Below, one piece after another: positions 59,251-64,000 of a stretch of DNA of 64,000 nt. Source of the stretch: Myxococcales bacterium (GTDB lineage Bacteria > Myxococcota_A > Bradymonadia > UBA7976 > UBA1532); contig JACKDN010000026.1 of NCBI GenBank assembly GCA_020633465.1, forward strand, positions 1-64,000, in the 5' to 3' direction. Under the pieces are notes generated by a model. It worked only from the letters and a program-made list of their open reading frames with translations. It did not search any database and was not told where the DNA came from. Position 1 is the stretch's first letter; every line of letters starts with the position of its first letter. The position numbers and the translations under genes are program-made.

Positions 59251-60633
59251 ATGCCGCTCGCCGAGAACGACACCGTCAGCACACTGGGTGACCGCGGCCA
59301 GCGCATGTGGCTCTACCCCCTGCGGGTGGCCGGCCGCTTCGTCAAGGCGCGCACCGCGGTCGCCTACGTGCTCATCACGCTCCTGCTGATCGCCCCGTGG
59401 ATCGATGTGCTTGGGCACCCGGCCATGCACTTCGACATCCCGCACCGGCGCTTCTACTTCTGGGGCCTGACGCTGTTCGCGACCGACGCGAACTACCTGA
59501 TGTTCCTGTTCGGCGGGTTCATCTTCGGCATCTTCTTCTTCACCGCCCTGCTCGGCCGCGTGTGGTGCGGCTGGGCGTGCCCGCAGACGGTCTTCCTCGA
59601 GTCGGTCATCCGCCCGATCGAGCAGCTGATCGAGGGCCAGCCCAGCCAGCGCAAGAAGCTGGACGCCGCGCCCTGGACGGCGGGCAAGGTGTTCAAGAAG
59701 GTGCTCAAGTTCACGGCCTTCCTGGTGGTGTCGGGGGCCATCGCGACCACCTTCACCGCCTACTTCCTCGGCCGGGACGGTGTCTTCGAGGCGCAGGCCG
59801 ATCCCTTCTCTCATCCGGTGGGCACCACCATCTTCATCGCGATGACCGCGGTGCTGATGTTCGACTTCGGTTGGTTCCGCGAGCAGACCTGCATCGTCGC
59901 CTGCCCCTACGGCCGCTTCCAGTCCGTGCTGATGGACGCGGACTCGCTGACCATCGCCTACGACGCCGGGCGCGGCGAGCCGCGCGGCAAGCCGAGCGAC
60001 AAGGACGCCGGCGACTGCATCGACTGCAAGAAGTGCGTGGTGGTGTGCCCCACCGGCATCGACATCCGCAAAGGCATCCAGATGGAGTGCGTCAACTGCA
60101 CCGCCTGCCTGGACGCCTGCGACAGCATCATGGACAAGCTCGGGCGCGAGCGCGGGCTGATCCGCTACACCTCGCTCAACGCCCTCGAGGGCCGCAAGCT
60201 GCGGCTGCTGCGGCCGCGGGTGATCGCCTACGGCCTGGCCCTGGTGGCCATCGCGGTGGGCTTCACCACCGCCGTCACGATGCGCGAGCCGGTCGAGATC
60301 GCCGTCACGCGCATGACCAACGCGCCCTTCGTCGTCCTGCCCGACGGCCGGGTGCAGAACATGATGACGCTGCGCATCTCGAACAAGACGGCCGAGCCGC
60401 GCACCTTCTCGGTGGCCGTGGTCGATCCGCCTCGGGGCGAGGCGATCAGCCCGGTCGAGACGCTCGTGGTGCAGCCGGGGCAGGTGGGCAAGTTCCCGCT
60501 GCTGCTGATTCGGGACAACCCGAACGCCGCCAGCAGCACCTTCACCCTGAAGATCGAGGACGATCACGGCTTCGCGCAGGAGGTGGGCACGCCCTTCCTG
60601 TCGACCGAGCCGGACGGAAAGGACGCGACGTGA
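59251..60633 (+). CDS. ccoG: CcoG (FixG/RdxA) iron-sulphur membrane protein
   Basis: 460 residues with a strong ribosome binding site (GGGAGGGAGAG). Helices at the N terminus, CGWACPQTVFLE, CIVACPYGRFQSV, then two 4Fe-4S clusters: CIDCKKCVVVCPTG and CVNCTACLDACDS. An Ig-like C-terminal domain follows (MMTLRISNKTAEPRTFSVAV). CcoG reduces copper for cbb3 assembly. Confidence 0.95.
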   Translation: MPLAENDTVSTLGDRGQRMWLYPLRVAGRFVKARTAVAYVLITLLLIAPWIDVLGHPAMHFDIPHRRFYFWGLTLFATDANYLMFLFGGFIFGIFFFTALLGRVWCGWACPQTVFLESVIRPIEQLIEGQPSQRKKLDAAPWTAGKVFKKVLKFTAFLVVSGAIATTFTAYFLGRDGVFEAQADPFSHPVGTTIFIAMTAVLMFDFGWFREQTCIVACPYGRFQSVLMDADSLTIAYDAGRGEPRGKPSDKDAGDCIDCKKCVVVCPTGIDIRKGIQMECVNCTACLDACDSIMDKLGRERGLIRYTSLNALEGRKLRLLRPRVIAYGLALVAIAVGFTTAVTMREPVEIAVTRMTNAPFVVLPDGRVQNMMTLRISNKTAEPRTFSVAVVDPPRGEAISPVETLVVQPGQVGKFPLLLIRDNPNAASSTFTLKIEDDHGFAQEVGTPFLSTEPDGKDAT

Positions 60634-61109
60634 GCGAGAACGACCGCCCGACGAAGCGACCCTTCAACCCCTGGCCCTGGGGCATCGGCCTGGGCCTGAT
60701 GGTCGTGTTCGTCGCCAACGGCATCATGCTGTACATCGCCAACCGCGAGAAGCCGGTCATCGAGACCACGCGCTACTACGAAGAGGGGCTCGAGTACGAT
60801 CGCGTCATGGAGGCGCAGCGCGCGTCGGCGGCGCTGGGCTGGAGCGCGGCGGTGGAGCTGGTCGAGGACGGCGTGCGCTACGAGCTGCGCGATCGCACGG
60901 GCGGCGCGGTGACCGGGCTGCAGGGCGCGCTGGCGATGCGCCGCGCCGACACGACGGCCTACGACGTCGAGGCCGCCTTCCAGGAGATCGCCCCCGGCGT
61001 CTACCTCGGCCCGCGGGCCAAGGCGCGCGGCCTGTATCGCCTCGACGCGCGGCTGGACAACGACGCCGGGGCGCCCTGGGTCGACCAGCGGAAGCTGTAC
61101 GTGCCATGA
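60630..61109 (+). CDS. ccoH: CcoH (FixH) assembly protein
   Basis: 159 residues from GTG overlapping the ccoG stop. One helix (WGIGLGLMVVFVANGIMLYI) and VIETTRYYEEGLEYDR, the CcoH signature, then a periplasmic beta domain. It helps stabilise the cbb3 complex. The stop overlaps the next ATG. Confidence 0.9.
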   Translation: MSENDRPTKRPFNPWPWGIGLGLMVVFVANGIMLYIANREKPVIETTRYYEEGLEYDRVMEAQRASAALGWSAAVELVEDGVRYELRDRTGGAVTGLQGALAMRRADTTAYDVEAAFQEIAPGVYLGPRAKARGLYRLDARLDNDAGAPWVDQRKLYVP

Positions 61110-61834
61110 CGCTGTGGGCCGTCCTCGCCGCCAGCCTGGTGGGCAGCCTGCACTGCGCGGGCATGTGTGGCGGCTTCGTGATGCTGTACGCCGGGCCCGA
61201 GGGTGGGGCGGCGCGGCACGCCGCGTACAACGCCGGCCGGCTCTTGGCCTACGTGGGCCTGGGCGTCCTGGCGGCCTTCGTCGCCGGGCAGGTCGACCTC
61301 GCGGCCGAGACGCTGGTGGGGGCGCGCCGCGTGGCCACCGTCGGACTGGGCGTGGTGCTGGTGTTCGTGGCCCTGCGCGAGTTCGGGTTGCTGCGTCGGC
61401 GCGGCAAGCTGGTGCAGATCGAGGATCGCCCGGGCCTGGTGGCGCGCCTGCAGGCCCGCGTCGGCCGCCTGTCGCGGCGCCCGGGCATCACCCCTGCGCT
61501 GATGGTCGGCCTCTTCTCGGCCGTGCTGCCCTGCGGCTGGCTGTGGAGCTTCGTCGCGGTCGCCGGCACCACCGCCGATCCGCTGGCGGGCGCGGCCGTG
61601 ATGGCGGCCTTCTGGGCCGGCACCGTACCGGTGCTGCTCACCGTCGGCGGCCTCGCCACCATCCTCGGCAGCCGCATGCGCCGCTACGCCCGCCCCTTCG
61701 CCGCCGCCACCATCCTGGCCGCGGGCGTCTGGGCCCTGGCCGGCAAGTGGGCGCCGATGACCACCGCCAGCGGCGACGCGGCCCCCGGCCACCATCACTG
61801 CGGCCCGCATCAGCCGGGTGATCCGGTCGAATGA
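61106..61834 (+). CDS. Sulfite exporter TauE/SafE-type (DsbD/UreH-like) membrane protein
   Basis: 242 residues, six helices. SLHCAGMCGGFVML in helix 1 and LPCGWLWSF in helix 4 carry paired Cys residues of the type seen in the heavy-metal/redox transporters that lie between ccoH and ccoI. A His-rich end (GHHHCGPHQ) could bind copper. It probably supplies copper or electrons for cbb3 assembly. Coupled to ccoH and ccoI. Confidence 0.8.
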   Translation: MTLWAVLAASLVGSLHCAGMCGGFVMLYAGPEGGAARHAAYNAGRLLAYVGLGVLAAFVAGQVDLAAETLVGARRVATVGLGVVLVFVALREFGLLRRRGKLVQIEDRPGLVARLQARVGRLSRRPGITPALMVGLFSAVLPCGWLWSFVAVAGTTADPLAGAAVMAAFWAGTVPVLLTVGGLATILGSRMRRYARPFAAATILAAGVWALAGKWAPMTTASGDAAPGHHHCGPHQPGDPVE

Positions 61835-64000
61835 ACGCGCGCGCGGAGCCGACGCCCACCGCCGATCCGACGCCCTGCGCGCACTGCGGCCTGCCCGCGC
61901 CCGCCCCCGAGGGCGACGCGCCGGCCTTCTGCTGCAACGGCTGCCGCGCCGTCTACGCGATGATGCGCGACGTCGGCCTCGACGACTTCTACCGGCTGCG
62001 CGATCGCATGGGCGAGGCCCCGGCCGGGCGGCCGGTGGACGACGCGCCGGGCGACTACGCGCACTTCGACGACGCCGACTTCCAGGCCCGCTTCGCGCCC
62101 GACGGGCGCAGCATCGAGCTGCACGTCGACGGCGTCCACTGCGCCGCGTGCGTCTGGGTGATGGACCAGCTGCCCCGCGTGGCCCCCGGCGTCACCGACG
62201 CCCGCCTCGACTTCGGGCGCGAGCGCCTGCACCTGGCCTGGGATCCCGAGCGCACGCGGCTGAGCGACGTGGCGGCGGTGCTGCACGGGCTGGGCTACGC
62301 GCCCTCGCCGGTGGGCCTCGAGGCGGAGCGCGCCCGGCGCGCCGCCGGCCGCAGCGAGCTGATCCGCATCGGCGCGATGGCGGCCGTGGCCGGCAACGCG
62401 ATGATGGTGGCCGCGGCGCTGTACGCCGGCGCCTTCAGCGGCATGGAGGCGCGCTTCGAGCGCTTCTTCGAGTGGGTGTCGCTGATCCTCGCGGTGCCCG
62501 CGGTCACCTACGGCGCCTGGCCCTTCTACCGCGGCGCCTGGTCGGGCCTGCGCATGCGCGTGGCCCACATCGACCTGCCCATCGCGCTGGGCATCGGCGC
62601 GGGCTTCCTGTCGAGCCTCTGGGCCACCCTCACCGGCCAGGGCGAGGTCTACTACGACTCGGTCACCGCCCTCGTCTTCCTGCTGCTGGTCGGGCGCTTC
62701 GTGCAGACGCGCGGGCAGCGGGCGGCCCTCGGTCGGGCCGAGCTGCTGGCGGCGATGACCCCCGGCTCGGCCTGGCGCTGGGACGGCGGCGACTGGGTGC
62801 GCGTGCCGGCCGGCGCGGTGCGCGTCGGCGATCGGGTGCGGGTGCGCAGCGGCGAGACGGCCCCGGTCGACGGCCGCGTCCTGACCGGGCACGGCCACTT
62901 CGACCAGAGCATGCTGACCGGCGAGTCGCGCCCGGTGCCCGCCGGCCCGGGCGACAGCGTCTTCGCCGGCACGGTCAGCGTGGGCGAGGTGCTCGAGGTC
63001 GAGGCCACAGCCTCGGGCGCCGAGACCCGCCTCGGGCGCCTGGTCGAGCTGATCGAGCGCGCCGAGGCCGAGCGACCGCCCCTGGTGCAGCTGGTCGATC
63101 GCATCAGCGGCGCCTTCGTGATCACCGTGGTCGCCCTGGCCGTCGCGGGCGGCGTCTGGTGGTGGTTCCACGATCCCAGCCGCGTCTTCGACGTCGTGGT
63201 GTCGATGCTGGTGGTGTCCTGCCCCTGTGCGCTGGGGTTGGCGACGCCGCTGGCGCTGGCGGTGGCGCGCGGGCGCGCCGCGGGCATGGGCGTCCTGCTG
63301 CGCAACACCGCCGCCATCGAGCGCTTGGCCCGCGTGCAGCGCGTGTGGTTCGACAAGACCGGCACGTTGACCGCCGGCCGCATGCAGGTGACGCGCGCCT
63401 GGCTGCCCGCCGAGTGGCGCGGCGCCGTCGGCGTGCTGGAGCGGGGCTCGACCCACCTCATCGCGCGCGCGGTCGCGGCCTGGGCGGGCGGTGAGGGGCA
63501 GGCCACCGACGTCGTCGAGACGCCGGGGCGCGGCATCGAGGGCACCGTCGGGGGCCACCGCGTCCGCGTCGGCGGCCCGGACGTGGGTGATCGGTTCGCG
63601 CCGCAGCTGGCCGACGTGCTCGCCGCGGGCGAGACGCCGGTGGCGGTGCACGTGGACGGGCGCCCGGTGGGGCTGATCGCCCTCGGCGACCGCGTGCGCG
63701 ACGACAGCGCCGACGCCATCGCCCGACTGCGCGCGCTGGGCCTGCAGGTGGGCCTGCTGAGCGGCGACCACCCGGCGGTGGCGCGCGCGGTGGGCGACGC
63801 GCTGGGCCTCGAGGACGCGCTCGGCGGGCACACCCCCGAGGACAAGGCGCGCGTCGTCGCCGAGGGCGGCGCGGCGGCGATGGTGGGGGACGGCTTCAAC
63901 GACGCGGCCGCCCTGCGCGCGGCCTCGGTCGGCGTCGCCGTGCACGGCGGGGCCGAGGTGGCGATGCAGGTGGCCGACGTCTACCTCGATCGCCCGGGCC
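61831..64000 (+). CDS. ccoI: CcoI-type copper P1B-ATPase (3' partial)
   Basis: 723 residues in the window; runs off the end. An N-terminal metal site (CAHCG, then CCNGC) precedes an HMA domain (HCAACVWVM). Membrane region, actuator TGES (MLTGESRPVP), ion-binding SCPCALGLATP, phosphorylation DKTGTLT and the GDGFNDAAAL hinge are all present. It exports copper for insertion into the cbb3 oxidase. The ATG overlaps the SafE stop. The end near 64000 is inside the last soluble/membrane junction, so only a few dozen residues are missing. Confidence 0.95.
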   Translation, partial: MNARAEPTPTADPTPCAHCGLPAPAPEGDAPAFCCNGCRAVYAMMRDVGLDDFYRLRDRMGEAPAGRPVDDAPGDYAHFDDADFQARFAPDGRSIELHVDGVHCAACVWVMDQLPRVAPGVTDARLDFGRERLHLAWDPERTRLSDVAAVLHGLGYAPSPVGLEAERARRAAGRSELIRIGAMAAVAGNAMMVAAALYAGAFSGMEARFERFFEWVSLILAVPAVTYGAWPFYRGAWSGLRMRVAHIDLPIALGIGAGFLSSLWATLTGQGEVYYDSVTALVFLLLVGRFVQTRGQRAALGRAELLAAMTPGSAWRWDGGDWVRVPAGAVRVGDRVRVRSGETAPVDGRVLTGHGHFDQSMLTGESRPVPAGPGDSVFAGTVSVGEVLEVEATASGAETRLGRLVELIERAEAERPPLVQLVDRISGAFVITVVALAVAGGVWWWFHDPSRVFDVVVSMLVVSCPCALGLATPLALAVARGRAAGMGVLLRNTAAIERLARVQRVWFDKTGTLTAGRMQVTRAWLPAEWRGAVGVLERGSTHLIARAVAAWAGGEGQATDVVETPGRGIEGTVGGHRVRVGGPDVGDRFAPQLADVLAAGETPVAVHVDGRPVGLIALGDRVRDDSADAIARLRALGLQVGLLSGDHPAVARAVGDALGLEDALGGHTPEDKARVVAEGGAAAMVGDGFNDAAALRAASVGVAVHGGAEVAMQVADVYLDRPG

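Overview
The window is very GC-rich (visibly over 70% G+C), almost fully coding, and uses GTG and TTG starts freely. It carries many Ser/Thr protein kinases of the PknB type, secreted lipoproteins with Asp/Ala/Pro-rich linkers and Cys-rich repeats, a kinase/cyclase/ATPase/TPR fusion, a FATP-like acyl-CoA synthetase and a complete cbb3 oxidase operon. This mix suggests a Myxococcota-type (former deltaproteobacterial) bacterium. No rRNA, tRNA or species-level marker was seen, so this is inference. Five genes read as single proteins only if one base is added or removed, so the sequence probably contains single-base errors.

Layout. 1-1.7 kb: end of a class III cyclase gene. 1.8-5.4 kb (minus): a tightly coupled set made of an ethylene-receptor-like histidine kinase, a small membrane protein, a TrpD-like phosphoribosyltransferase homologue, a haem-oxygenase-like di-iron oxidase and an 86-residue protein resembling a nitrile-hydratase-type (NHLP) leader. 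Just upstream on the same strand (5.5-9.6 kb) is a kinase/cyclase fusion of the kind named after TOMM peptide systems. I regard this as the most unusual locus. 9.7-16.4 kb (plus): SIS protein, kinase, LeuB-like dehydrogenase, acyl-CoA synthetase and SDR. 16.5-22.9 kb: a Cys-rich repeat lipoprotein, Uma2, proline racemase, a Phd/VapC-type toxin-antitoxin pair, a frameshifted lipoprotein, DUF2293, and a family of about 50-bp interspersed repeats. 23.0-27.7 kb (plus): UbiB-TPR-kinase operon. 27.7-36.4 kb: TPR membrane protein, AmtB, an ArsR/SRPBCC module, lipoproteins, a regulator, a G-rich six-unit minisatellite and an N-formylglutamate-amidohydrolase-like protein. 36.5-39.8 kb (plus): a transglycosylase with a long N-terminal extension coupled to a GspF-like protein. 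40.0-41.9 kb (minus): a lower-GC insert with an AAA ATPase and a putative TOPRIM-like partner, probably anti-phage defence. 41.9-50.8 kb: a PLD lipoprotein with a starch-binding-like module, a six-gene run of secreted wall-active or unknown proteins plus an amidase, then a truncated ATPase behind four 15-bp repeats. 50.8-55.3 kb (minus): beta-propeller lipoprotein, HTTM protein and PhoD phosphatase. 55.7-64 kb (plus): UspA followed by ccoS-ccoNO-ccoQ-ccoP-ccoG-ccoH-SafE-ccoI; ccoI runs off the window.

How genes work together. The cco cluster encodes a micro-aerobic cytochrome oxidase together with its copper and haem maturation factors. The ArsR gene sits beside a palindromic operator between two AHSA1-type genes. 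The 43.9-48.3 kb run looks like a cell-wall or envelope operon, since every product has a signal peptide and neighbouring genes overlap by a few bases. The NHLP-like operon could be a peptide-modifying or small-molecule pathway controlled by an ethylene-type gas or alkene sensor. That role is a hypothesis.
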